This document shows positions 40,588 through 49,232 of a stretch of DNA of 52,920 bases, piece by piece. Location: contig JANQHG010000080.1 of assembly GCA_028277115.1 (NCBI GenBank), forward strand, positions 1-52,920, given 5' to 3'. Numbering within the stretch: position 1 is the stretch's first letter; every line of letters begins with the position of its first letter. Source of the DNA: Azospirillaceae bacterium (GTDB lineage Bacteria; Pseudomonadota; Alphaproteobacteria; Azospirillales; Azospirillaceae). The notes beneath the pieces are model-generated. The model ran no database searches and had not been told where the DNA came from. It worked only from the letters and a program-made list of their open reading frames with translations. Made by a program: the position numbers and the translations under genes.

Positions 40588-41779
40588 GCTTCAAGGCTGG
40601 ACCGCAGCGCGCGCCGAAGCCAACCTGCCCGACCGGGAATGGCAGCGCGAGCAGCGTTGGGCCGTTCGCATGGGTCTGACCGGCAGCGACAGCCTCGAGG
40701 ACCGAACCATCCCGACCTTCGCCCGGGGCGAGCTGCCGCACTACGCCGGGATCAACACCTTCTTGAAGGCGCCCTATGCCGAGGATGCGGCGACGGTCGG
40801 CCGTTATGACGCCACCGTGCTGGGCGCGCCGTTCGACGGCGGTACCACCTATCGGCCCGGCACCCGGTTCGGGCCCCAGGGCATTCGTAAGATCTCGGCG
40901 CTCTACACCCCCTACAACTATGAGTTGGGAGTGGATCTGCGCGAACAGATGAGCCTGTGCGACGCCGGCGACATCTTCACCATCCCGGCGAACATCGAAA
41001 AGACGTTCGACCAGATCTCGCGCGCCTGCGCCCATGTGTTTTCGTCCGGCTCGCTGCCGATCGTCCTGGGCGGCGACCATTCGATCGGGTTTGCGACGGT
41101 GCGCGGGCTTGCGTCGTGCACGTCGAAGACGATCGGGATCATCCACTTCGACCGGCACGCCGACATCCAGGAAAGGGACCTGGACGAACGCATGCACACG
41201 ACGCCCTGGTTCCACGCCACCAACCTGCCCAATGTGCCGGCGAAAAACCTGGTCCAGGTCGGGATCGGCGGCTGGCAGGTGCCGCGCGCGGCGGTCAAGG
41301 TCGCGCGCGAGCGCGAGACCAACATCATCACCATGGCCGATATGGAACGCCTCGGCGTCGACAAGACGGCCGAGCTCGCGCTGGAGCGGGCCTGGGACGG
41401 CGCCGACATGGTCTATGTCTCGTTCGACATCGACAGCATCGACTGCGGCTTCGTGCCCGGCACCGGCTGGCCGGAACCGGGCGGGTTCCTGCCGCGCGAG
41501 GCGCTGCGCCTGGTCTCGGCGGTGGCGGCCGAGGGCATCTGCGGCCTCGAGGTGGTCGAGGTCTCGCCGCCCTACGACACCTCGGACATCACCGCCTTGA
41601 TGGCGACCCGGGTGATCGTCGATTGCCTTGGGTCTCTGGTGGCGTCGGGCAAGCTCGGCGCGCACAAACGCCACATCAACCGGCCGGTCGAGATCGCCAA
41701 GGGCGACTATGACCCGGCCGCCGACGGCGCGCGCTGGACCACCCGGTCGGCGTCCGGGCCCGTCGACGCCAATCGCTGA
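40445..41779 (+). CDS. gdmH: nickel-dependent guanidine hydrolase (ureohydrolase family)
   Basis: A 444-residue arginase/agmatinase-fold enzyme. Metal ligands sit in GGDHSIG, HFDRHADIQERDLDERMHTT and SFDIDSIDCGF. The variant HFDRH...ERMHT block, together with NLVQVGIGGWQVPR, GFVPGTGWPEPGGFLPREAL and EVVEVSPPYDTSDITALMATRV, closely follows the Synechocystis guanidine hydrolase as I recall it, rather than agmatinase. It hydrolyses guanidine to urea and ammonia in the cytoplasm. Its riboswitch-led operon with a dedicated transporter supports the call. The N-terminal ~50 residues (PFATWPFATW repeats, HHHP) are unusual; start 40445 has GGGAG upstream, but a later start cannot be excluded. Confidence 0.92.
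   Translation: MPFPMDHRRHAHNPFATWPFATWPFATWPFPTRTCRTERRHHHPDLSKLQGWTAARAEANLPDREWQREQRWAVRMGLTGSDSLEDRTIPTFARGELPHYAGINTFLKAPYAEDAATVGRYDATVLGAPFDGGTTYRPGTRFGPQGIRKISALYTPYNYELGVDLREQMSLCDAGDIFTIPANIEKTFDQISRACAHVFSSGSLPIVLGGDHSIGFATVRGLASCTSKTIGIIHFDRHADIQERDLDERMHTTPWFHATNLPNVPAKNLVQVGIGGWQVPRAAVKVARERETNIITMADMERLGVDKTAELALERAWDGADMVYVSFDIDSIDCGFVPGTGWPEPGGFLPREALRLVSAVAAEGICGLEVVEVSPPYDTSDITALMATRVIVDCLGSLVASGKLGAHKRHINRPVEIAKGDYDPAADGARWTTRSASGPVDANR
40484..40543. repeat. 15-bp tandem repeat at the ATPase-gdmH junction
   Basis: Three perfect units of CCGTTTGCGACGTGG and one decayed fourth (CCCTTCCCGACGCGG). It is coding in two frames at once: PFATW units in the gdmH N-terminus and VCDVA units in the restored ATPase C-terminus. 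Confidence 0.85.
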
Positions 41780-41796
41780 GGGTGAAGGAGACCGCG

Positions 41797-42279
41797 ATGC
41801 CCCACACCCACGGCGGTCCGAACGCGCCAACAGATCGAGCCGGGTCTGGCCCTGGCCCGGCGCCGGCGCCGTCGATCGGCCACAATCGAACCGCGGGGCC
41901 GCCGCATCACCTGCACTCCCATATCAGCGACGCGAAGACGGCCGAAGACGTCCAAGCCCTGAGCGCGCAGTTCATCGACGGGTTCCGGGCCGCCGCCGAC
42001 AAGGCGGCGTTCCTGCGACTGGCCGGCATTCCGCTGGAGATCGCGGACGAGGCCGGGGGCGCACCGTTGAAGCTGGTGGATATCAGCATCCGCAGCGACT
42101 ATCAGGTCGGCGCCGCCTCACCGGCGTTCGGCCGCGCGGACCTCTCGTATCTGCCCTATCCGGGGGCGATGATCCGGGAACGGGAGAACTGCATCCTCAC
42201 CTATGTCTCCCTGACCTCACGCCGCGACCTCGATCTTCGCGAGTGGATCATGGGGGTCGTCTCAAGTCTAAATAGTTGA
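41797..42279 (+). CDS. small protein of unknown function, last gene of the guanidine operon
   Basis: A 160-residue cytoplasmic protein. The first 50 residues are Pro/Gly/His-rich (SIGHNRTAGPPHHLHSHISD), a possible metal-binding head; the rest is a compact alpha/beta domain (AEDVQALSAQFIDGFRAAADKAAFLRLAGIPLEI, SYLPYPGAMIRERENCILTYVSLTSRRDLDLREWIMGVV). I do not recognise the family and it is not HypA (no CxxC zinc site). In Synechocystis hypA/hypB nickel genes follow gdmH; this gene takes that place, so a role in nickel loading or in handling the urea product is conceivable. ATG 41797 has AAGGAG six bases upstream, 17 nt after the gdmH stop. Confidence 0.7.
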   Translation: MPHTHGGPNAPTDRAGSGPGPAPAPSIGHNRTAGPPHHLHSHISDAKTAEDVQALSAQFIDGFRAAADKAAFLRLAGIPLEIADEAGGAPLKLVDISIRSDYQVGAASPAFGRADLSYLPYPGAMIRERENCILTYVSLTSRRDLDLREWIMGVVSSLNS

Positions 42280-42490
42280 CCTGATGAAGTATAACAATTA
42301 CTGTACATAGATATGCAATCTAAACCGCAAAGGCAGTCAATACGGAAAAAACCTGCATCTGCCGCACCCACGGCCTGCACGGTTTGACGCGTGCACGCCC
42401 TTCGTGGGCGCGCGGCGCGGCGCCACACCACCGGGCGAAACGCCCAATCATGGCACCCCGACCCACGAGAAACCAACGGGTGGAGCGGTA

Positions 42491-42524
42491 AAAATTCCGT
42501 CCCCCGCCCTTGAGGCGGGGGACG
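42491..42524 (-). terminator. rho-independent terminator on the minus strand
   Basis: An 11-bp perfect stem (CGTCCCCCGCC / GGCGGGGGACG, 42498-42524, loop of five) is followed on the minus strand by GGAATTTTTACC. It would end the EamA-LysR-FlK unit, ~145 bases after the flK-like stop. The rest of the gap 42280-42669 holds an AT-richer stretch (42280-42350) and an 11-bp GGGCGCGTCCA tandem at 42605-42637. Confidence 0.6.
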
Positions 42525-42669
42525 ATGGCCGCGCAGAAGATCTTGTCCAGAATCGATAGGTTACCGAGATAGGCGTTGCGGCGGGACTGCCACGCAGTCT
42601 CAATCCAGGGCGCGTCCAGGGCGCGTCCAGGGCGGGTCGGCCGAACGCCGGTGAGGAACCGACCAATGA

Positions 42670-43143
42670 CTACGCCTGGTTGCCGGCAAGTGTCGCCGGC
42701 TCGGCACCGCCGATACCAGTCTCAGAATTCCGCGCTCGTTTCTCAGCCATCTTACTCGCAAACCTCGCCAGGGAAATCACCGTTCGGGTAATGCGACCGC
42801 GGCCAATAACGTCATGACCGTCGTGCCCGACGACGTCCCAGGTGATCCGTCGGCCATTCACCTCGACACAGGTCACGGTCACCTTGACCCGAAATCCCGG
42901 CGGGGTCGCCGCCTCATGGCTGACGTCGATGTGAGTTCCGAGGCTGCTTTCCCCGTCGTCAAGGTAAGGCGACAGATGCTCGATACACGCCCACTCAAAA
43001 AGCCCGACCAGGTAACCTGTCGCGAAAACCGACGGCATTATAGTAAATTCCTGAGATTCTGGATAGAGGTGAGGTACGGTCTTGTTCTGGGTGACCACAA
43101 AGGTCAAAACGTGCACACTGCCGATCGGGGGTGTATTTCTCAT
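42670..43143 (-). CDS. flK-like: FlK-like fluoroacetyl-CoA thioesterase homologue
   Basis: A 157-residue hot-dog thioesterase. The sequence KTVPHLYPES, VFATGYLVGLFEWAC, SLGTHIDVSHEAATPPG and GRRITWDVVGHDGHDVIG follows Streptomyces cattleya FlK (recalled from memory) almost position by position. The FlK catalytic residues fall at the same numbers: Thr42, Glu50 and His76. One of the two lid Phe residues is kept (Phe33) and the other is Met36. FlK cleaves fluoroacetyl-CoA and protects from fluoroacetate. That numbering also supports the start at 43143 even though AAAGGAG is very close to it. Base composition is lower in GC than around it. A broader acyl-CoA substrate cannot be excluded. Confidence 0.85.
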   Translation of the reverse strand: MRNTPPIGSVHVLTFVVTQNKTVPHLYPESQEFTIMPSVFATGYLVGLFEWACIEHLSPYLDDGESSLGTHIDVSHEAATPPGFRVKVTVTCVEVNGRRITWDVVGHDGHDVIGRGRITRTVISLARFASKMAEKRARNSETGIGGAEPATLAGNQA

Positions 43144-43252
43144 TTCATGCTCCTTTTGCTGCTATTGCCAAATTTGACACTCGGTTTCGCTTGACGCAAC
43201 TTGAAAAATGATCGACAATCAGTTTGGAATGATCCAATTTTTCATCACTGTT

Positions 43253-44260
43253 CTATTCGACACCGCCGAGCTCCTGTGCCTCTTCCGCCTCACCGCGGGC
43301 AGGCATCGCCTCTTTCGGAAAAACCGAACGGCAGCGGGGATCCTGCAGCCAATCTCGCGCCGCTCGTTTCAGCCAATCCCGAAACATCCGGGCGCGGGGT
43401 CTCGGGGGGCGCAGCCCGGACGACACGATGTAATAGGAGGTCGGCTCGACCAGCCATCGCTCGACCGGGGCGACCAACTCACCGGTGTCCAGGAGATCGC
43501 GCACCAACGACAGGCGACCCAGCAGCAGACCTCTGCCGAGCCGTGCCACCTCGACCGCCGGGCAGCTGTCGGAGAACAACAGCGTCCCCTTGACCACCGG
43601 ACGGGCCACACCCTGGTCAACCAGCCAAGTGGCGAGGTCCCGCTTGACCCCCTTTAGACCACCCGCGTCGTCGATCGTCGGCAGCCTTTGCAGATCCGCC
43701 GCGGTGAGGCCGCCGGTCCGATCCAGACCATGCTCGGCCAACAGACGCGGATGGCAGACCGGAACCACCGCCTCGGGCAGCAGTTTTTCCACCACCAAGC
43801 CAGGATAGCTGCCGAGGCCATAGCGCACGGCCAGGTCGATGTCGTCCCGCCCGAAATCGACCAGGGTGGTCGTGGTCACCAGGTCGACCGTCACTTCGGG
43901 ATGCTGGTTCATGAAGGCGCCGAGGCGAGGCAACAGCCACAGCTGGGCAAACGAGGGCATGATCGAAACCCGAAGAATGCCTTCGGTATCATGGGCGACC
44001 AGCCGCCCGGTGGCATCGGCGATCAGCCCCATCGCCATGGAGATCGCCTCGAAATAGGCGGCCCCGCGGTCGGTCAGCGTGAGACGCTGGCCGGAGCGGT
44101 CGAACAGCGCGATCCCAAGCCACTTCTCAAGCGCGCGAACCTGCTGGCTGATCGCCGGTGCCGACACCGACAGGCGTTCCGCAGCGGCGACGACGGTGCC
44201 GGTCCGGGCGACCATGTCGAACACGCGCAGCGCATTGAGAGGTGGGATGTAGGTTTTCAT
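43253..44260 (-). CDS. LysR-type transcriptional regulator (GcvA-like)
   Basis: A 335-residue regulator. The winged HTH is at ~1-65: IPPLNALRVFDMVARTGTVVAAAERLSVSAPAISQQVRALEKWLGIALFDRSGQRLTLTDRG. The effector domain follows (LRVSIMPSFAQLWLLPRLGAFMNQHPEVTVDL, DDIDLAVRYGLGSYPGLVVEKLL), the pattern of the GcvA subgroup. The start MKTYIPPL at 44260 has a G-rich Shine-Dalgarno; four codons upstream is an alternative. It lies between the exporter gene and the flK-like gene, all on the minus strand, and probably controls them. Its effector is unknown. Confidence 0.9.
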   Translation of the reverse strand: MKTYIPPLNALRVFDMVARTGTVVAAAERLSVSAPAISQQVRALEKWLGIALFDRSGQRLTLTDRGAAYFEAISMAMGLIADATGRLVAHDTEGILRVSIMPSFAQLWLLPRLGAFMNQHPEVTVDLVTTTTLVDFGRDDIDLAVRYGLGSYPGLVVEKLLPEAVVPVCHPRLLAEHGLDRTGGLTAADLQRLPTIDDAGGLKGVKRDLATWLVDQGVARPVVKGTLLFSDSCPAVEVARLGRGLLLGRLSLVRDLLDTGELVAPVERWLVEPTSYYIVSSGLRPPRPRARMFRDWLKRAARDWLQDPRCRSVFPKEAMPARGEAEEAQELGGVE

Positions 44261-44318
44261 GGAATCCCCCACCCGGCAATCGGACCGGCACCGCCTGCAA
44301 CCAAGCCGACCACGGAGA

Positions 44319-45248
44319 TCAGCGACCTCGCCGTGGCTGATGGTTCACCAGGACCACGCCGAGGGCGGTCGTCGCGATCCCAATGAAAACAACGGTATCC
44401 ATGTCCTGGCCGAACAGGATTGCAGAAACGATCGCCGCGGAGACCGGAACGAAATAGAATACACTGGCAACCCTGCTTACCTCGCCGCGACGAATCATCA
44501 CGAACAGCAAGCTGAGCGCGCCCACGGAAACCCCGATCGACATGTAGGCGAGGGCGATCGCGAACTCCCCGGTCCACGTCACCTGCCGATCCTCAAAGAG
44601 CAGAGAACCGGGCAGGCAGAGACCGAATGCGGCCAGCGACTGGAGCGCGCCTCCCGAAAAGACATTCATCTCAGCGCAGAACCGTTTCTGGTACAGATTG
44701 CCAAGACTGAGCCCGACCAGGCTGAGAACGGCGAAGGCCAAGCCGACCATCGTGTCCGTGGTGAGCACAAGCCTCTGGCTGACCACGAACCCGACACCCA
44801 GGAACCCCAAGCCGAGACCAAGCCACTGCCTGGGCACCAGGGCGTCTCCAAGCAGATTTCGCGCGCCGATCGCAACCAGGATCGGCTGGAGAGCGATCAC
44901 CAGGGCCGACAAGGCTGGGGAGAGGCCAAGGTCGATCGCAACGAACGTCCCGATCGAAAACAGTCCGACGGTCAACGCGCCGGCGACCAGGATATGCGCG
45001 GTCTCACCCCACTTGCGCGGCCAGGGTGCCCGAACGGCGACCGCGATCAAGCCGACCACCGCGGCCGCGATGGCGAACCGAAGGCTGAGAAAGGTCAGGG
45101 GCGGGGCATAGGGCAGGCCGAGCTTCGCGCCGACGAACCCCGAACCGTAAAGGGCGACGAACAGGAGCGGAAGGGCCAAGTGGGCGGTGTTGTCCGAGAG
45201 CACGGTCACCGGCACCGGGCCGACGGCGGCGTATCTGGGGCTGGTCAT
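44319..45248 (-). CDS. EamA/DMT-family transporter
   Basis: A 309-residue transporter with ten hydrophobic segments in two EamA halves: ALPLLFVALYGSGFVGAKLGLPYAPPLTFLSLRFAIAAAVVGL in the first and GALQSLAAFGLCLPGSLLF ... VASVFYFVPVSAAIVSAILFGQDM in the second. Family members export amino acids, metabolites or drugs from the cytoplasm. ATG 45248 was chosen; the long open frame upstream is not protein-like. It is the first gene of the minus-strand unit with LysR and the FlK homologue, so export of a toxic acid such as a fluorinated one is an inference. Confidence 0.88.
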   Translation of the reverse strand: MTSPRYAAVGPVPVTVLSDNTAHLALPLLFVALYGSGFVGAKLGLPYAPPLTFLSLRFAIAAAVVGLIAVAVRAPWPRKWGETAHILVAGALTVGLFSIGTFVAIDLGLSPALSALVIALQPILVAIGARNLLGDALVPRQWLGLGLGFLGVGFVVSQRLVLTTDTMVGLAFAVLSLVGLSLGNLYQKRFCAEMNVFSGGALQSLAAFGLCLPGSLLFEDRQVTWTGEFAIALAYMSIGVSVGALSLLFVMIRRGEVSRVASVFYFVPVSAAIVSAILFGQDMDTVVFIGIATTALGVVLVNHQPRRGR

Positions 45249-45456
45249 GGGGGCTGCTCCCAAATCGACGTGGGGGTCCCGGCACGGACACCTTGGGTGA
45301 CGGCGATGTCGCCGTCCGCCGGGCGCCCCGTTTTCGGTGGTGCAGACCCTGACCCGGTCATGGGCCGATGACGATGTCGGAAATCTGAAGGGGCATTCGT
45401 TGGTCTTATGCCCCTGGGTGGACGGTGGCCGTTCCCGAGCCAACCCGCGCTCCCCA

Positions 45457-45703
45457 ATGGGGTGGATCGAACGCCGCATCGATCCAGCCGACGCCCTGCT
45501 GGCGCGGGCTGCGGCCCTGGAGCATACTGAGGTGACCGGGTTGGTTCTGCGCTCGGCATTGCCCGCCGCCCGTGCGGTCGTCGAACGGGTGGAGCGGCTG
45601 GACCTGAGCGAGCGTGCTTGAGCTGTTGGCAAACCCGCCGGCGCCGAACGACCGCCTGCTCCGGGCCGCTGCAGCGATCCCCGACACGGACAATCAGCGA
45701 TGA
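45457..45703 (+). pseudogene. decayed DUF1778 (TacA-type) antitoxin
   Basis: Two adjacent frames read as a ribbon-helix-helix antitoxin of the DUF1778/TacA family. The first gives IERRIDPADALLARAAALEHTEVTGLVLRSALPAARAVVERVERLDLSER and stops at 45621. The next frame continues LELLANPPAPNDRLLRAAAAIPD up to 45703, which is the usual C-terminus (neutraliser of a GNAT toxin). The codons between LSER and the LELL part are lost, with a frame change, so the gene is broken. The N-terminus is also poorly defined. Confidence 0.6.
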
Positions 45704-46117
45704 CGGCCAGCGATGACGGCGCCACCGTGGCGTGATACCAAAGCCGACTGTTTGGTTCCGGTTATCCACGCCTGAGCAAGCTGTTCACCGATCCTGTAGG
45801 TTGGGACGATCGGCCGGCACGGTCTGCCTGTATGCATCGCCGGTGGGGGCCGATCGCCCCGACATCGGCGGTTCAGCTTTGCGGCACCGTCGCTGTCGGG
45901 GCGCCGGCCCGGGACAGGGCGCTCCCGATCGACCAGGGTGCGGCCCCAAGCCCCGACCGACCGGCGGTGCTCCGACCAAACGGAACGGTTCAACCGGATT
46001 TCGCATGAGGAAGCGGATGAACGGGCTGCCAAATGGTATGAAGGATTTGGCGCCCACAGGCTGCTGGACGGGTTCGGCCCCCTTGGACCCGAACCCGCCC
46101 GGTTGGTCAGTCGCCCC
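45704..46117 (+). other. gene-free stretch, possible GNAT toxin remnant
   Basis: No intact gene is seen. Around 45998-46090 one plus-strand frame reads EEADERAAKWYEGFGAHRLLDG, which resembles the end of GNAT-type TacT toxins (ERAxxFYxxFGF). Behind a decayed DUF1778 antitoxin this may be a remnant of the matching toxin, but nothing of its N-terminal half can be recognised. Confidence 0.25.
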
Positions 46118-49100
46118 TCACGCCGCCAACGCCGCCGCCGGTGCGTCCGCGCCGTCCGGCCCGGACGGCGGGCGGCGCACGCGGTAAAGCCCCGCGTAGA
46201 ACACCGGCACCGCGATCATGGTCAAGACCGTGCCGAACGCCAGACCCGCCATGATCGTCGCCGCCATGCCGACCCAGAACACGTCCTGCAACAGCGGGAT
46301 CACGCCCAACACCGTGGTCGCCGCCGCGAGCGCGACCGGCCGCAGGCGCGACACCGCCGCCTCGATCACCGCGTCGTAGCGGGTGAGGCCGAGCGCGAGG
46401 TTGGCGTTGATCTCGTCGAGCAGCACGATCGCGTTCTTGATCATCATGCCGACCAGGCTCATCGCGCCGAGCAACGCCATAAAGCCGAACGGTGTGCCGG
46501 TGCCGAGCAGGCCCGCGGTGATGCCGATCAAGGCAAACGGGATCGTCAGCGCGATCACCAAGGGCGGGCGGAAGGCGTTGAACAGCGCGACGATGATCAC
46601 CGCCATCAGGCCGAGCGCCGGGATCACCCCCGGGATCAGCGAGGCCTGGGCGTCCACCGTGCCCTCGTACTCGCCGCCCCAATCGACGCGGTAGCCGGGC
46701 GGCAGTTCGAGCGCGTCGATGTCCGGTAGGACCGCGGCGCGCATGGTCGGGAAGGTGACGCCGCGGACCGGGTTGCTCTGGACCGTGATCGTGCGACGGC
46801 GGTCGAAGCGCCAGATCAGCGGGTCCTCCCAGATCGTATCGACCTCGGTCACCACCTGGGACAACGGCACCGTCACGGTCGAGCCGCTCGGGCGGATCTG
46901 GATCACGTCGAAGTTGCCGACGCTCGAACGCTCGGTCTCGGCGTTGCGCAGGATGATCGGGATCAGGTCGTCCTGTTCGCGGTACAAGCCGACCTGGACG
47001 CCGTCGAAGGTGCGTTTGGTCGCGGCGCCCAAATCCTCGCGGGTCACCGACGCCCAGCGGCCGCGGTCCTGGCTGAACCGGGGCCGGACCACCAGAACCC
47101 GTTCGCGCCAGTCGGTCCGCGAATAGGCCGCCAGCGGTTCGGCCTCCAGGATCGCCTGGACCTCGCCCGCCACGCGGCGCAGGACCAAGGGGTCGGCGTC
47201 CGACGGGCCGCTGATCCGGAGCTCGAACTTCCAGGTGTCGCTGGGGCCGACGCCGTAGGGGCGGCCGACCACCAGCGAGGTCGGCATCGCGTCGGCCGAC
47301 CACGCCGCGACCTCGTCGATCAGCGCCGGTACGGTACGGAAATCGGTGACGTTGACGATCAGTTGGACAAAGGACGCATAGGGTTTCTCGGGGTCGACCG
47401 GCAGGTAAAAGCGCGGTGGGCCGCTGCCGACGAACGCCGCGACCGCGGTGACCCGGTCGTCTTTGATCAGCTGTTGTTCGAGCGCCCGGACATTGTCCGA
47501 CGCGGTCTCGATCCGGGTGCCCTCGGGCAGCCAGACGTCGATCATGAACTTGGGCATCGACGAGTCGGGGAAGAACAGCTGCTTGACCTGGCCGAAGCCG
47601 CCGACCGCCGCCGCGAGCAGCGCGACCAGGCAGATCACGGTCAACAGGCGAAAGCGGATCGCGGCGGCCAAGCCGCGGCGGTAGACGCGGAAAAAGCCGC
47701 CCTGGTGGCCGCCGGCGCCCGCCGGCGCGGTCGGCAGCCAGTCGATGCACTGGAGCGGGGTCAGGGTGATCGAGATCACCCAGCTCGCCAGCAGCGAGAT
47801 CGCGACCACGGTGAACAGCGACTCGCAGTACTCGCCGACGCTCTCGGTCGAGGCGAAGATCGGGAAGAACGCCATCACGGCGACGATGGTCGCGCCGAGC
47901 AGCGGCCACGACGGCGCCGACGCCGCCTCGACCGCCGCCTCGACGCGGTCCATGCCTTTTTGCAGCCGGACCAGATAGCCGTCGGCGACCACGATCGCGT
48001 TGTCGACCATCATACCGAGCGCGATCACCAACGCGCCGAGCGACATCCGCTGCAAATCGATCCCGAGCAGCTGCATCAAGATGAAGGTCGCAAGGATGGT
48101 CGCGACCAAGGCGATCCCGATGATCAGGCCCATGCGCCAGCCCATGAACAGGGCGAGCACCACGAGCACGATCACCACCGCCTCGGCGAAACTGATCAAA
48201 AAGCCTGAGACCGCCTCATCGACCACGTCGGACTGCCAGTGCAGCCGATCGAGCGCGATGCCGATCGGCAGGTCTTGGATCAGCTCGGCCAGCCGACCAT
48301 CGACCCGCGCGCCCAGGTCGACGACATTGACGCCGTCCACGTTGGTGATCGCGATGCCGAGCGCCGGCCGGCCGTCGAACCGCATCAGCCGCGACGGCGG
48401 CTCGATGTATCCCTCGCGCACCTCGGCGACGTCGCGGATCCGGATCAGGCCCGACTGGTCGCTGTCCGCGGCACCGCCGTGGAGGGTCAGATTGCCGATG
48501 TCGGCCGGGCTTTCGAAGCTGCCGCTCGGCGCGATCCGCAGGCGGCGGTCGTCGAGCTCGAGGCTGCCGGCATCGACCACCGCGTTTTGGGTGCGCAGGG
48601 TGTCGATCATGGTCCCGGACGAGATCCCGGACTCGGTCAGCTGCGCCTGGGAGACGTCGAGGTAGATCGCCCGCGGCTGCACGCCCCACAGATCGACCCG
48701 GGCGACGCCGTCTACCAGACTGAGCTCGCGCTGCACGGTCTCGGCATAATGCTCGAGCTCGGCATAGCTGAAGCCGTCGCCGGTGATCGCGAGCAACAGG
48801 CCGTAGACGTCGCCATAATCGTCGGCGATCGACGGTCGGCCGGCCCCGGGCGGCAGATCGTTTTCGATGTCGCGGATCTTGCGCCGCATCTCGTCCCAGA
48901 CCTGCGGCAGCCGGTCGGACCAGTATTCGGCGTCGATGTTGACCGTGATGTAGGACAGGCCGGCGCGCGAGAACGACGAGAGCTCATCGACCTGCTTCAT
49001 CTCCTGCAGCGCGAGCTCGATCCGGTCGGTGACCTCGCGTTCGACCTCTTGCGGGCTGGCGCCCGGGTAAGGGGTCACGATCACCGCGGTCTTGACCGTG

Positions 49101-49219
49101 AACGCCGGATCCTCGAGCTGACCCAAGCCGAAGAAGGCCGAAAGCCCCCCGATCAGAACCAAGACATAGGCAAAATAAGTGAACGCCCTCTTCTCGACGG
49201 CGAGCCGCGCGAGCGTCAT
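46118..49219 (-). CDS. RND-family efflux transporter permease
   Basis: A 1033-residue proton-driven inner-membrane pump of the AcrB/HAE type. It shows the standard order: N-terminal helix (RAFTYFAYVLVLIGGLSAFFGL), a periplasmic porter part (ITVNIDAEYWSDRLPQVWDEMRRKIRDIENDLPPGAG), helices with GMMVDNAIVVADGYLVRLQKGMDRVEAAVEA, a second porter half, and the C-terminal block (LLGAMSLVGMMIKNAIVLLDEINANLA). The motif DNAIVV in the fourth helix region marks the proton relay area. Its ATG is 13 nt after the adaptor stop, with GGGGAG upstream. Substrate range is unknown. Confidence 0.95.
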   Translation of the reverse strand: MTLARLAVEKRAFTYFAYVLVLIGGLSAFFGLGQLEDPAFTVKTAVIVTPYPGASPQEVEREVTDRIELALQEMKQVDELSSFSRAGLSYITVNIDAEYWSDRLPQVWDEMRRKIRDIENDLPPGAGRPSIADDYGDVYGLLLAITGDGFSYAELEHYAETVQRELSLVDGVARVDLWGVQPRAIYLDVSQAQLTESGISSGTMIDTLRTQNAVVDAGSLELDDRRLRIAPSGSFESPADIGNLTLHGGAADSDQSGLIRIRDVAEVREGYIEPPSRLMRFDGRPALGIAITNVDGVNVVDLGARVDGRLAELIQDLPIGIALDRLHWQSDVVDEAVSGFLISFAEAVVIVLVVLALFMGWRMGLIIGIALVATILATFILMQLLGIDLQRMSLGALVIALGMMVDNAIVVADGYLVRLQKGMDRVEAAVEAASAPSWPLLGATIVAVMAFFPIFASTESVGEYCESLFTVVAISLLASWVISITLTPLQCIDWLPTAPAGAGGHQGGFFRVYRRGLAAAIRFRLLTVICLVALLAAAVGGFGQVKQLFFPDSSMPKFMIDVWLPEGTRIETASDNVRALEQQLIKDDRVTAVAAFVGSGPPRFYLPVDPEKPYASFVQLIVNVTDFRTVPALIDEVAAWSADAMPTSLVVGRPYGVGPSDTWKFELRISGPSDADPLVLRRVAGEVQAILEAEPLAAYSRTDWRERVLVVRPRFSQDRGRWASVTREDLGAATKRTFDGVQVGLYREQDDLIPIILRNAETERSSVGNFDVIQIRPSGSTVTVPLSQVVTEVDTIWEDPLIWRFDRRRTITVQSNPVRGVTFPTMRAAVLPDIDALELPPGYRVDWGGEYEGTVDAQASLIPGVIPALGLMAVIIVALFNAFRPPLVIALTIPFALIGITAGLLGTGTPFGFMALLGAMSLVGMMIKNAIVLLDEINANLALGLTRYDAVIEAAVSRLRPVALAAATTVLGVIPLLQDVFWVGMAATIMAGLAFGTVLTMIAVPVFYAGLYRVRRPPSGPDGADAPAAALAA

Positions 49220-49232
49220 CGCTGGTCTCCCC

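Noticed and set aside
40445..41779. Agmatinase or arginase identity for the ureohydrolase
   Set aside because: The HFDRH...ERMHT block, the riboswitch and the NrtA-type transporter point to guanidine hydrolase.
41797..42279. HypA nickel chaperone
   Set aside because: Position fits the Synechocystis order, but there is no CxxC zinc motif and no sequence resemblance to HypA.
42498..42524. Terminal hairpin of an IS200/IS605-type element
   Set aside because: The stem-loop looks similar, but no transposase or TnpB remnant is present and the T-run on the minus strand explains it as a terminator.
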